This document shows, one piece after another, positions 1 through 10,745 of a stretch of 64,000 nt of DNA (positions are counted from its first letter, which is position 1; each line of letters opens with the position of its first letter). The translations under genes were made by a program, and so were the position numbers. The notes below the pieces were generated by a model. The model was not told where the DNA came from. It saw nothing but the letters and a program-made list of their open reading frames with translations, and did no database searches. The DNA lies in NCBI GenBank assembly GCA_963575645.1, contig OY754472.1, forward strand, positions 29,389,401 to 29,453,400, in the 5' to 3' direction. The DNA is from Xanthostigma xanthostigma (taxonomy: Eukaryota; Arthropoda; Insecta; Raphidioptera; Raphidiidae).

Positions 1-294
1 TATTAACAAAGAAATTTAGAAATTGGATAAAAAATACATAAAGACCGGTCCACCCATATAAACATACTGACAAGACGAAATTAACGCAGATAGATCGATA
101 TATGAATCGAACTCATTAAATACCTTTCAATCTTTCAATCCGTCGTGTGGCCATCACAGTATCGCTAGGTATATCAACATGATTTAGCTAGCAATGAACT
201 AAACTTTATTTTATCTAAATCAAATGTAATCATAGAGTTTATAATTGCTTTAAAGCAAAAATCCTTTTTTCTTTTTTAATAACTTCCCATATTT
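1..294. other. Unannotated AT-rich flank
   Basis: I see no ORF with recognisable content, no RNA gene and no repeat edge here. It lies just downstream of the 3' end of the minus-strand P-element relic and may hold its 3' untranslated and terminal sequence, but I could not find a terminal inverted repeat. Confidence 0.4.
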
Positions 295-1966
295 TTAAAA
301 TGCTAGAACTTTTACTGGGTCATTAATAAGTTTTTGTCGGGATTCTAAGCCGTTTAAAATTCTGTTTTCATTTTTTGACCACGTGAAAATATAAAAATAA
401 ATAAATTTGGTCACAAATATATCGAACAAATCATGGACTTTGCAAGAACCATTAAAATCTGTGATATGATATTTAAGTAGCATTTTAAAAATATTAGTTA
501 ACTTATTCTTACAACATAAGGTACTTATGTAATGGTGTAATATCTCATTACATTTACTATATATACAAGAAAAATTTGAATTAGACCTAAGTAACAATTT
601 ATCACTATATGCCCTATCTCTAATGTAATCGTGGTCAAGCAAAAGTACCGATGTTATCATATCCATCTTGCAGACATTGCAAGCTTTAATAGATTTTAAA
701 ATGAATCTAGCAAAGTATCCCGCTGTGTAAGCGTGCAATATTTTCTGATTAGAAGAGACATTCGAAAAAGCAAAAGTTTCGTCCACATATTCAGAACTTA
801 GTGTCTCTTCTTCAATCTCCCTGAAATCAGCTGCAAAAAACAAAAGTTTTCAAGGAGTCTAGGCTCTCATTATTATCATCCTCGCAGTTTGCACCTGGAG
901 AATGAGGTGAGTCAAAATTGTTGATAATTAATGTTTTAAAGGAGCCGATAAACGAATGACATGTCGGATTGACATTTCTAACCCCATGACTCCTTATAGA
1001 GTCAAAAAAATTTTCCACAGGATCTTGATTTATATTTCTGGGACTTAAAAATTTAAAACCTTCTTTGCTAACTAGACCCCAAAGATAAATGAAGCCCCGA
1101 AGAGTATGGATCCAATTTTTTATAATGGGGGGTACAAATTCCCGTCCCGAACTAGTGACGAATTTGATAGATTGGAGAAAATTAATTGCCTCATACCACC
1201 ATTTCACATGGGCAGAATTACTGAATACGGCACATCTTAATTGTTTACCATGTTCTGGCACGAATGTTGATCCGTTGACACTGTCAAATAATTTGTTTCC
1301 AAACAAAAGAAAATCAGTAGTGTCCGAAGCAGACTCCGGAAGACAATCAGAAGTTAAAATAAATAAAATACATATTATTAATCGGTAAACGCCCTTTCAA
1401 GTGAGAAATAAATAGGTACTTACACAATTTTTGGATGCCTCTCATTGTGGCAGATACCCGCTGGGAGAAGACTTGAGCCGCAATGCTCACCTTCATTTTC
1501 TTAATTCTGTCTGGGTAGACATGAATGTCCGTGAGTCTGTTGAGCATGCGGGTGTCATGGTCTCCAACATCAAGTTCGTATAGTGCAATAATATCTTTCC
1601 ACATACCCACTTGCTTTCTTTCTTCTTTCCAAACAAACTTTACACTATTCTTAAGGAAGTTATTCCTTAAACCCTTGAGTAAGTGGGGCAATCGAACAAT
1701 GGAATGACCTCTTGTCCATTGACAGAAAAACCAAACATTCTATTTTCTCTACACTCTAACGCAGCTTCTTGGTTCGTTTCCTCTTCTAATAATTTGAGCG
1801 CAGTCGAATTAACAGAAAGCTGGTCACACACAGTAGCAAAGAGTTTTAAACCAGCATTCTGCAATGCTGTAATAATTTTTTTAATCGTCGCTGCTAGTTC
1901 AGATGATTTCATCCCTCCTTCCGTAAAATAGAACGCCACTGGCTGCTTCCACTTCATAGATAAAAA
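295..1966 (-). pseudogene. P-element / THAP9-like transposase relic (N-terminus missing)
   Basis: On the minus strand, four blocks read in order like the catalytic part of P-superfamily transposases, which cut and paste DNA with an RNase H-like core. Block 1 (1966-1686) has KWKQPVAFYF and the catalytic-type CDQ motif. Block 2 (about 1691-1424) opens with HLLKGLRNN, the conserved stretch before the GTP-binding insertion. Block 3 (about 1315-827) contains WVxxxHTLRG-type sequence and NQDPVENFF, matching the family's QDxxENxF glutamate. Block 4 (840-295) is the C-terminal part with HAYTAGYFA. Splice-like signals are present: an acceptor TAG just before 1966 and a GTAAGT donor at 1423-1418. Blocks 1/2 are out of frame at a C-run near 1684, and blocks 3/4 at a T-run near 836. 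No THAP zinc finger was found upstream. It is therefore probably dead, or intact with two homopolymer read errors. The family call is firm; exon borders are inferred. Confidence 0.85.
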
Positions 1967-2146
1967 CTAAAGAAAGGTGCAGGGTCCGCAAATTTTTCGT
2001 GAAAACGTCGTGTACCCATTACAGTTACCTGTATCGCCTGCACATGATCCGTAGACGTTTGGGTTTTGTCATTCCTTTTTCGGCGCTGCCGTAGCTCTCG
2101 CTTCTAAGCATAGAGAAGACTTCCAAGCATATTTACGAATCATATG

Positions 2147-2446
2147 CAAGGGCGTATATAAGGGGGGAGGGGGTAAATATCCCCCCCCCCCAGGATCATA
2201 ATTATAAAAAAATAAAACTGAAAATAATACAAATAACTGGCAAAAAAATAAAATTTAGAAATACTTCTTGAAAAAAAATTTCTAAAACTGGTTTGGGAAT
2301 TAATATCTTGCTTGACACCTTCCTTCGTGAGTATTCTTGTGTGATATTAACATAGAGAAGAGAGGATATTAATAAAAATTAAAAAAATATTGATTTTTTT
2401 GCTTTATAAACCCCCCCACCTCGAACAAAAAATATCTACGCCCTTG
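2147..2446. mobile_element. hAT-like MITE, 300 bp
   Basis: Terminal inverted repeats CAAGGGCGTATATA and its complement with one mismatch sit at 2147 and 2446. They are flanked by near-identical 8-mers (ATCATATG at 2139-2146, ATCATATC at 2447-2454), as expected for a hAT target-site duplication. Both ends carry long C or G runs just inside the TIRs. There is no coding capacity. The superfamily is inferred from TSD length and TIR start. Confidence 0.7.
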
Positions 2447-2454
2447 ATCATATC

Positions 2455-3447
2455 AAACGATATGTTTAACTATTTTGTAATTTTCAATTTAATACCATTT
2501 TTCACATACATAAGTAGGTATATACTTACCGGCGACTATTAGTTTTATTGTCTCACTTAAGCTCCTAGTTGTGCTCCGCGAGCTCTTTAAAATGACACCC
2601 GAATCAACATGAAATGTTTTTGGTGGGATTATATTTTCTACGAAATTTATTCGTCATGTGCCCCAGAATTCACTTTGGGCCGTCACACGAGAGATGTATT
2701 AATTATTATTATTGAGAAAGTGGTTATGGATTCAAACCGTAACGGGAAACACTAAAACTAAACTACAGTATTATAGCTCAGAATACAACCAGCATTGTTA
2801 AAAAATAATATATTTTGTATTCAACACTTGATTGTACTGTAAACGGAAAGATGGCAGCACGGATATAAATCATAAAAGACGAGAGAAACAATCCGCTATA
2901 ATTGCCACACAGATAGAGCACAAACGACAATTGCCGAAGCTGGATTTTGAGTTCAACGGAAAGTTACGACATATCACTATCTTACCATCAAAATGTCATC
3001 TTAAATGACATGAACCTCCCCCACTCTTATCAACATCTATACACGCGGTCTCCAGTTTGCTTTTGGTCGTCTTGCCTGATTGATCCATAAAAATTGTTGG
3101 ATTTATTTGATATCGATATATTGTTTATTAATTACTAATTACACGGGTTGATTCAAAAGTTTTATTAGTGTTCTAATTACTAACAATAAATTTTCTTAGC
3201 AAATATTGTTTGGTATAAATATTATTTTTACTTGCGCACATAATTCAAATTTCAAACTTGTTAAATCTCGTTTTTGACACTTTTGACCCAGTGTTCGTTT
3301 TGTGTTGATTAACCAAATTAAAATAGTTCGATGTGCCGGGTAAATGATACATATTGTGTGCTGTTTGAGTGAAAATTATATTTTGATAAAAATATAAGGG
3401 TGAAAATATTTAGTTACAACTGTGTTTGTGAATGAAGATGGTATAAA
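2455..3447. other. Intergenic stretch; possible promoter and 5' UTR at its right end
   Basis: No transposon edges or RNA genes were recognised. The last few hundred bases (about 3250-3447) lead directly into the candidate first coding exon and could be its 5' untranslated region. I saw no clear TATA box. This is positional inference only. Confidence 0.3.
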
Positions 3448-3584
3448 ATGGTTCTTCACAATGGGACAGCACTTAGCCCTATCAGAGTACGACCTAAGGG
3501 AGCAGCCGCAGAATATCAGAAGGGTAGTTCAACCCCAATACCACAACAGAGAGGGCGTAGCATGACAACTGTACATTCTCATAG
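3448..3584 (+). CDS. Candidate first coding exon of an unidentified host gene
   Basis: An ATG at 3448 opens a frame reading MVLHNGTALSPIRVRPKG..., and it runs into a GTCAGT splice-donor-like site at 3585. The segment is richer in G+C than its surroundings and the peptide is not low-complexity: it is proline- and arginine-rich (SPIRVRPKG, STPIPQQRGRS). Without splicing the frame continues to 3681 as 77 residues, but the part after the donor looks intronic. I do not recognise the protein. A second G+C-rich ORF lies 330 bases downstream, but the splice phases do not match simply. It could also be chance or an exon fragment carried by a transposon. Confidence 0.35.
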
Positions 3585-3912
3585 GTCAGTTATGTATTTT
3601 ATCGTGTTATTTTTACCGTGTCAACCATCAGAGATTCGACACGAAGATTATTTATATTTGTGTCAGTTAATAGAGGGTTAACATTTCGTACTGATTTCGT
3701 ATTAAATATGGGAATCAGATTTCTAACTCAAATTTTTCAAATAGTGTTTTCTCAGCTAGTTAGCACAGTTAGCAGGATGGTTACTGATCTCTTGTTAAAA
3801 GTATATAGAATTAACTTACATTTAGGGTATTGTTGGAAAATGAAAATGGTAATAATTGGTGTTAGCAGGGTGATCAATTATAACTGATTTCCTTGTAAAT
3901 ATTGACCAGGTC

Positions 3913-4059
3913 ATGGACAAGGCTCTAGCCTGCGAGCCTAGAATATGGAGTGGCTCGTCGTGGTGGATCGACCAACTAACAGACGAACAAGAAACAAACA
4001 CCGAAACGGTAGATAGTGGGGCCCGCCAAAGATCTTGGCCTATGAACCCGCTGCAGTAG
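3913..4059 (+). CDS. Small ORF, 48 aa, unknown
   Basis: ATG at 3913 to TAG at 4057-4059 encodes a 48-residue peptide beginning MDKALACEPRIWSG and ending PMNPLQ. Its base composition is clearly less AT-rich than the flanks, and it is preceded by a possible acceptor (TTGACCAG, ending at 3909). It could be a separate small gene, a downstream exon of the candidate at 3448, or a relic. No domain is recognised, and joining it to the 3448 exon at the obvious sites gives a stop. Coding status is uncertain. Confidence 0.25.
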   Translation: MDKALACEPRIWSGSSWWIDQLTDEQETNTETVDSGARQRSWPMNPLQ

Positions 4060-4149
4060 AATGTGGGGGCCGTGAAGAGTGCAATAATTATTACAATTAA
4101 GTATTAGATCTGAGAAATATTTTTTTTAGAAAATTTTGAAATGCACTTT

Positions 4150-4345
4150 TTTGTTGTTTTTTTGTTTAAACATAAAAACGGCCGAACCGATTTTTTAACG
4201 TACCTACACACAGAGAGAGAGACAGACAAATTTTCAAAAATAATTTAAAAATAGTGTAGTGATCTTGAAAATTGAAAAATTGTTAAAATTTTTGATTTCG
4301 ATAATAATCGGCCCATCACAATAATTTTTCAGTGTACTGGGAAGT
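4150..4345 (-). repeat. Family H repeat fragment
   Basis: The stretch read on the minus strand (TTAACTTCCCAGTAC, then AAGATCACTACAC) is related to the starts of repeats at 29193, 52066, 56228 and 57318. It is truncated and has no coding content. Confidence 0.5.
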
Positions 4346-4612
4346 TAAAAAAATGAAATATTTTTATTTAAATATATACCTATACCTCGGCATTATGACA
4401 GTTAAACAAGAGACAAAATATACTTGATCAGAAAAAAAATTGTAATGTGAGTTAGCCCTTCAGTAAGTTTGGTAAAAACAAAGATTTGTGAGGACTGAGG
4501 ACAAATTCAGATTCTCTTCTGGGACTGGAAAGTCTACGTAGCAGACCAGTATATAATAGCCAATGAGTAATAATTATTATTTTACGATTTCTTCTTCTTG
4601 AATACTGTATTC

Positions 4613-4909
4613 CAGGGGTGGCGAACCTATGGTACGCGACAAATTATTATGAACACGACATTGATTGAGGTGTAAAATCGAAATAATTAAAAATATGCTA
4701 GATGTCGAAAAAATTGACTATCATCAAATAACAATTACGAAAAAATTTCATGGCACTCAGTGTATTATCGAAATTATTCTTTTCATCTATGTTTGATTCA
4801 TTTTTTTGACAAGTAAATTTCTTTGGCAGCTTGTCGGCACGTCGTGGCTACATTAAAAATTTTTGAAAAAAATTGGCCCGTAGATGTAGAAAGGTTTACT
4901 ATCCCCGCA
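4613..4909 (-). mobile_element. hAT MITE, degenerate copy of the 37197 element
   Basis: The left end is CAGGGGTGGCGAACCT and the right end is a diverged complement. The flanking 8-mers CTGTATTC (4605-4612) and GTGTATTC (4910-4917) differ at one base. The interior is the reverse complement of the better-preserved element at 37197-37484, sharing the segments around TTGTCGGCACGTCGTGGC and TTTGGCAGC. Non-autonomous. Confidence 0.75.
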
Positions 4910-5180
4910 GTGTATTCGAAAAGCATTTGTACAAAAAATATTCAACTAAATGCCAATTGATCGTAACTTTTGTTCGCACTATTGAATCCGAAGTACCTAA
5001 TGTAAACACTTTCTTTCCGAAAACCTTGAACTATTTGACCCAATATTGTTGATTGGTAGTGAAAAAAGAACAATTAATCAACTCTTTGATATGTTTATTA
5101 ATAGTTATATAATATTACAAAACTATACATTGCTAATAAAAAATAGAAGTCATTATTTATATTTTCATGAGGACGTGCAT

Positions 5181-5838
5181 TTTTACCATTCCAACCCACA
5201 AGTGGGCAACGGTAGATACAAGTTAGGTCAAAAATCACTTTTCAAAATTTTACGATATTTTTTCGTTTTGAGGTCCCCCGAATCCAAAAAACACATTTTT
5301 GAAAAACTCTGCGCGTCTGTTTGTTAGTCTGTAAGCACGATACAGGTCAAACGGATTGAAACCTTTTGGGAAAATGTTTGATACGCAAATATGAATTGCC
5401 CTATTAATTTTGGGGAAAATCGGTGCATACGCAAAAGAGTTATATGCTATGTTTTTTTTTATATGATAACGGTATAATATACTTTTCATAATACGGTTTA
5501 TTATTCTATTTATTTTTTCAAGAAAGTTTTGTTACATTTTTTTTCTAAACTTAACAGTTTCGGAAATATTTTGAAAATTACAAAAGATCAGCCGCTCTTT
5601 TGTTTTATGGATCTTTCAGAAATAAACTAGTTTGGCTTGCTTTGATGAATTTTTACATGGCGTGGAACATATTATGTAGGTAACCATGGCAACGAATAGC
5701 GAATATCATATTGAATACTAGCCATTACCCGCGTCATCTCACGCAATATCAGAAATTTTCTTTTCTTCATTATACTGTATCAAATGTCAATATTTTTGAA
5801 GTTGGAATATCCCGTCACCCTATTCGCTGGAATTTTTG
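5181..5838 (+). repeat. Family G dispersed repeat, copy 1
   Basis: It starts TTTTACCATTCCAACCCAC and ends near GCTGGAATTTTT. Copies of the same length and order occur at 38611-39296 and 53013-54341. Internal hallmarks are GATACAGGTCAAACGGAT, GGGGAAAATCGG and a region reading CATTACCCGCGTCATCTCACG. There is no ORF and no clear TIR or TSD, so its class is unknown. Short matches to its end also occur near 28200 and 49090. Confidence 0.7.
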
Positions 5839-6286
5839 TATTAAAATTCGCGTTGGTTTACCGTGTACGCAAAAGAAGTGTACGTTTGGGCGTCATTATA
5901 GTATTACCATGGAAACCTCAAAAACTAGTGAGAAAACTATTTTTGTATAGCGGTCGTGAAATAACACATTTAGCACGAGTGCTGTAAAGTTGCGCAAAGT
6001 AAAATAAACGTAGTCCTACCACCATTTCCGATGTAAATCGTGGTCGAACCGCCTGAAAATCATCACGTCTTTAGTTTTGCAAAAATTAATGGACTTCTGT
6101 GATCTACAATGAAATTAGCTAAATAGTTTTTTGTCTATAAAATAGTCGTAAAACAACCTGTTCAATGTACGGTGTGCAATGTACTACACATGTTTAGCTT
6201 AGCTAATACGTATGGCTAATGAGTTTCGCGTATGAGGAAAATTGCGCTTCCGCACTAACAGGAAATGATGTCTCATTAGGACTATC

Positions 6287-6290
<4 letters not shown>
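5839..6290. other. Unannotated stretch
   Basis: No recognisable gene or repeat boundary. Short ATG-initiated frames here are low-information and overlap the end of family G. Confidence 0.35.

Positions 6291-6336
<46 letters not shown>
6291..6336. repeat. (TC)n microsatellite
   Basis: An uninterrupted TC dinucleotide run of about 23 units. It lies just left of a foldback element. Confidence 0.95.
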
Positions 6337-6338
<2 letters not shown>

Positions 6339-6359
6339 ATCATCAGTACTCCCACTTAT

Positions 6360-6892
6360 ACAGATTGTATCAAATCAAAACAGTCCATAGAAAATTCTGT
6401 GTGTAAGACAGAGACGATATTATATAAAGCACTAAAGCAGTAAGTAAGAATGAGATAAATGATCGCTAATAGTTACTGTGGTTATACAATCTGATAGTAT
6501 CGTCTTTGCTTTCTACAGTAAAAATCACAATTTTATCAAATGTCAGTACCTATGCACTAGTGAAATTATTGATAAAATGGCTATTTATTATAATCGATTG
6601 GGATATTGTTTGGCAGAACGTGGAGGTCTTTTTAAACATTTAATAAATTAATTATTAAAAGTATTGTTAAAACTTTTGTACCAGATATAAATAATAATAC
6701 GAATTATTACGGTTTAGTTGTTTTAATTGATAAATTGGTAAAAAGATTTACAGTGTACGTAATTATTTATTTACGTAACCACAGTAACTCTTAGCGATCA
6801 TTTAACTCATTCTTACTTACTGCTTTATATATCGTCTCTGTCTTACACACAGAATGGTCTATGGACCGTTTTGATTTGATACAATCTGTATA
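6360..6892. mobile_element. Foldback element, ~130-bp arms
   Basis: The left arm (about 6360-6492) and right arm (about 6770-6892) are reverse complements with few differences. Shared segments include CAGATTGTATCAAATC, GTGTAAGACAGAGACGAT and GTAACTGTGG-type sequence. The central ~280 bp are unrelated and AT-rich. No ORF. A clear TSD could not be assigned. Confidence 0.75.
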
Positions 6893-7243
6893 TTCATATT
6901 CCATACACATATTAATATATACCTATTTTAACACGTATAGTTTTGTTGATACTGTCTGAATATTACCATACGTCTGTGTTGATAGATTTTGCTGTTGATG
7001 ATATTATAATTAGACACCTAAAACGTCGCACCCCCTCTACACAAAGTGCAAACAGGGTTTAAACATTCGAATAACAGTTGTATTTGGAATCGCGTTCTCT
7101 ACTGTATCAACTAAAAAACTTTTTAACAAAAAAATTAAACCGCCGAAAAACTGAAAAGCAAAAAATAATAAATCTTTATATTTAACTAAGTTCTATCTAA
7201 GTCGTTGAACGTATGTGACAGTCTAGTATATCTAAGTAATTTT
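6893..7243. other. Unannotated stretch
   Basis: AT-rich sequence between two foldbacks. Nothing recognised. Confidence 0.35.
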
Positions 7244-7648
7244 GAATATGGGAATGGATAGACTGACTAATTCTAGGCAGCTTTTTATTCAATAAAGTTT
7301 TTACTTAAAGTCGATACTTTTCGACTTATTCGAGAGTGACGCCAATTTTTCAACAAAAAAAAAAACACGTTTCAGGCAGTTTTGTATGAATAACTCTGAA
7401 AATAAGTATTTTATGAAAAAAATCATTCGGTGCAAAATTGTAGCTTATAAAAAAACCAAAAAAAAAATACCGGGTTTAAAATATCACTAGACTTTTGATA
7501 CTAGGAACTAGTATCAACATTAAGCAAGTTATGACAAAAACAAAATTGGTCCCTATTTTTTTGGCGGTAAAAAATCACCCCCTAATTACCACCCTAATTG
7601 AAAATGATCGTTACCACTTTACAAATCTTTGATTAACGTCTGAATAGA

Positions 7649-7934
7649 ACTCTTCAAATAAATAAAATTGTTGACCAATTTTTCTCAGACCATATATTGA
7701 CAAAAAATAATAAAAAAAATACAAATCAATATAACACAAACTTTCAATCTTGCGTGCAATCTGTTAGATAATAAATAACTTAATACTAATAAATTTTTTA
7801 GTTATTTCTGAAGAAGATCCAAATCCGGATCGAATCGTCATCTTGCGTTATATTGATTTGTATTTTTTTTTATTATTTTTTGTCAATATATGGTCTGAGA
7901 AAAATTGGTCGACAATTTTATTTATTTGAAGAGT
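7649..7934. mobile_element. Hairpin MITE
   Basis: The inverted arms 7649-7737 and 7847-7934 carry ACTCTTCAAATAAATAAAA, CAATTTTTCTCAGACC and TTGACAAAAAATAATA in opposite orientations. A related sequence interrupts a Helitron at about 36578-36888, sharing CTTTGATTAACGTCTGA next to the arm, so this is a family rather than a chance hairpin. Confidence 0.7.
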
Positions 7935-8396
7935 TACCACTTTACAATACTTTATTTATGTACTTGTAATATGCCCTATAAGTTTGACGGGTTTAATTAA
8001 AGTGCTTAGTTTTGAAGTGAAGAGAGCTTTTTTGCAAGTTTGCAAAAAATTGCCTTTCTTTAAAAATAACTGAAAAACTATGAAAGATCGAAAAATTTGA
8101 AGAGTTAAAAATTGTAGGTTTTTTTCCAAAAAGGTTGTTTTTTTTTCTTTTTCTGTACGATAAAAATTGAGTAAGATATGGCCGTTTCAAGTTCGCAAAT
8201 AGTAACGTTTTAAAGCTCTTTCAGCTCAAACCTTTGAAAAAATAAGAGCTTAAAAAAATTAGTTTACATCAGCTTATAATAGCTCTTGAAAAACCTTACA
8301 AAATGGTTTTTTGTTGAACTTGATAGCTCAAAAACTTAGCGAGTTATGGTAAAAATACCCAATCACAAATTTTTACAGAATATCAAAACACGTATA

Positions 8397-9178
8397 CAGT
8401 GTAACCTCTCATAACGGACACCTCTAATGAGCGGACAGCTCTTTTAGGCGGACACTATGTGATAGTCCGGAATGAAGTACAAGAGAATTCCTTAAGACAT
8501 AATCTCTCTTGAGCGGACGCGGACGCAATATTTAAGTACAAAACTTGTAAAATTCTTTCTTAAACGGACACAAAATTAAAAATGTTGCAACACGTTGCAC
8601 TATAAAAAAATGATTTAGGCGAATTCATTACCATCGATAATAACTTATTAGTGGAAGATGATGATGGCACCTCTTTTAACAAAATTGTAAAAAAAGGCGA
8701 CAACCTGACGTTAGTTGAATCTGACGAATCCGATGAAGAAATAACCATAACTGATCAATCTAATGCTATAAGTTATCAACAGGCCATTGGTATGGTGAAA
8801 ACAATTCAAGAATTTGCCAAAACTAAAGGAGATTCACAGCAATGCAGATGTTATCTGACTTGGAATTACATTTTCAAGACAATATGCTTAAAACTAATAC
8901 GCGTCAAACTACCATAATTGATTTTTTCAAGTCAACTAAGCTATACTTTTTATGTTTGATTTTTTGATTTCATACGTATGTATATTAATGTATATGAGAA
9001 AACAATAAAATTCTACCCTATTATGTAAATAAAAAATATGTACGTACATATGTAGTATGTATGTATGTACATATACATAATAATGTGTGTTTTTTAATTT
9101 TTCCCATACGCGGACACCTCTCTTAGGCGGACATATTTTAATAGTCCCGAAGGTGTCCGCTTAAGAGAGCTTTCACTG
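8397..9178 (+). mobile_element. Pogo/Tigger-type DNA transposon, internally deleted
   Basis: The left end is CAGTGTAACCTCTCATAACG and the right end is the complement of CAGTGAAAGCTCTCTTAAGC. Both continue into GCGGACACCT motifs typical of pogo/Tigger termini, and both are flanked by TA (8395-8396, 9179-9180). At 782 bp it is far shorter than an autonomous copy, but it keeps the transposase C-terminus. Confidence 0.85.
8609..8967 (+). pseudogene. Pogo/Tigger transposase C-terminal fragment
   Basis: The frame from about 8609 reads DLGEFITIDNN, then an acidic stretch (ESDESDEE), then AIGMVKTIQEFAKTKGDS. This resembles the acidic tail and C-terminal helix of Tigger/jerky transposases. A one-base frame change near 8840 leads to LELHFQDNMLK, then TTIIDFFKSTK, and a TGA at 8965. 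The TTI-x-DFF ending is characteristic of the family. The DDE catalytic core and the CENP-B-like DNA-binding domain are absent, so it is inactive. Confidence 0.75.
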
Positions 9179-9333
9179 TATTTATAACACTGGTGAAGAT
9201 TGAAGAAGATTCCCTATTGTAATACTTATACGTGTTTCCACTCTCGAATAAGTCGAAAAGTATTGATTTTATAAAGTAAAAACTTTATAGAACAAAAGTT
9301 GCTTAGAATTAGTCAATCTATCCATTCTCATAC

Positions 9334-9623
9334 TTATTTTTAATAAAAAAAATTTTCATCCTCGAGAAGGGGTGGCACATTGACAACTTTGATGTTGAGG
9401 GTAAGTAGAATCTACAGCCAAATTTTGGTGCTAGTCTGTACTGTTTGGTAAATAGAATTGCTAGGGAAACCGTGCATTGAATTTGACTGGGCTATATTCA
9501 TTTAGCATATTTTCGAGGTCTTGAATTTTACACCTAAAAACGGCCCTGAGCTGAAAGCTGCTTTATTCCGCTTAGGTCTGAAATTAACATACTAAGTTTT
9601 CCCCCTCCCTCTGAGTCTGGTTT
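9334..9623. other. Unannotated stretch
   Basis: No gene or repeat edges recognised between the outer foldback and the 60-bp tandem repeat. Confidence 0.35.
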
Positions 9624-9765
9624 GCGTGTGCTGCTGTTACGTTCAACAGATGGCGCCCCCGTTGCCGTAAAATATTTAGTATAGCGTGTGTTGCTTTAAC
9701 GTCCAACAAATGACACTTCCGTTGCCGTTGAAAATTTAGTGCAGCGTGTGTCCAACAGATGACTT
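9624..9765. repeat. 60-bp tandem repeat, 2.3 copies
   Basis: GCGTGTG starts at 9624, 9684 and 9744, exactly 60 bp apart. Each unit continues with a variant of CGTCCAACAGATG and CCGTTGCCGT. The third unit is shortened by loss of an internal segment. The less AT-rich composition contrasts with the flanks. Confidence 0.85.
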
Positions 9766-10556
9766 TTGACTCAACATTAATTCCACAATTTTATTTCAAA
9801 ATTTGCCTTAATTTTAAAACAAGCGCCTTGGCTCCAATTATATTATTATAATATGAATGTTGTTTTTCTCAGTTTTCCCTTAATATCTCAAACCATAAAA
9901 GACACTTTAGAAAAGAAAACTAAGCCATATCCAAAGCGGTTAGTTTAAATAATTAATTAAAAAAAGTTATGCGTGGTCATACATAAAAAAAAAAAAAAAA
10001 ATACGCGTCGACTTGAGAACCTCCTCCGTTTTTGTTTTTCGTCGGTTAAGAAATACAAGAATCGTACAGAATCGTAAATATAGAATGACACTTTTCGAAA
10101 GTGTAAATTCTCTATGTCTACCCAGCCCTAATAACAGTCTAAGCAAACAATTTGTATAAACAGGTGTGATATACAGTAGATGTTGTTTTGTTTGGGGCGG
10201 TACATTCAAAGCGCTACTTCCTCTATCTCTATTGATGTGTTCATCATTATTCATCATCATTTATTAGCTTCTGATCGTTTATAAAATCCGTGTCTAAATT
10301 AATATAGAACAGAACTTGGGGATCGATTGGGCTCAGGATGAAAATTATGAACTACCGCGTAGTATAGTTCCACCGACATCGGATTTTCGCAATTCCGAGA
10401 CTTATATCAATATTGAGATCTCGGTTCCGGAATCCGGGATTTAGTTCCGATATCGAATATTACCGACTACATGTAGAAAAAGATATGAGCCGTCGGGTGA
10501 CGCCTGACAGTTGTGAAACATCTAAATGTGTTTAAAACATATAGATATAAGTAACT
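9766..10556. other. Unannotated stretch with a poly(A) run
   Basis: It holds an A17 run near 9985-10001 and a small patch of GGAATCCGG-like inverted words near 10380-10445. The longest frame (minus, 9967-10260) is low-information. Nothing can be assigned. Confidence 0.35.
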
Positions 10557-10745
10557 AGAGTACGCTAGTGCGTATGCTTGCCATATAAGTAAAAGTGTCT
10601 GCAGCTAAGCGAAAGAACGCTGCAGAAAACCAGAAATTTGTTTACTCAAATCAGCATTGTTCTGCATCATTAGTTACCATAGAGATAAGGAACTGTTCTC
10701 ACTCTCTCTTAATTGCAGACACTTTCACTGCTCTCTCGCGTACTC
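10557..10745. mobile_element. Short foldback/MITE-like element
   Basis: The arms share GAGTACGC at the outside and GTAAAAGTGTCTGCA versus TGCAGACACTTTCAC further in. Total length is about 190 bp and there is no ORF. The boundaries are approximate. Confidence 0.5.

Larger units (their letters stand above)
7244..9333. mobile_element. Outer foldback element with nested insertions
   Basis: The arms at 7244-7338 and 9239-9333 are reverse complements over about 95 bp, including CGAATAAGTCGAAAAGTAT and GAATTAGTCARTCTATCC. Between them lie a hairpin MITE (7649-7934) and a pogo-type element (8397-9178), which were probably added after the outer element landed. The remaining interior is AT-rich with no ORF of its own. 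Confidence 0.65.

Noticed and set aside
6219-6443. Ser/Leu-repeat protein gene.
   Set aside because: The frame is translation of the (TC)n microsatellite.
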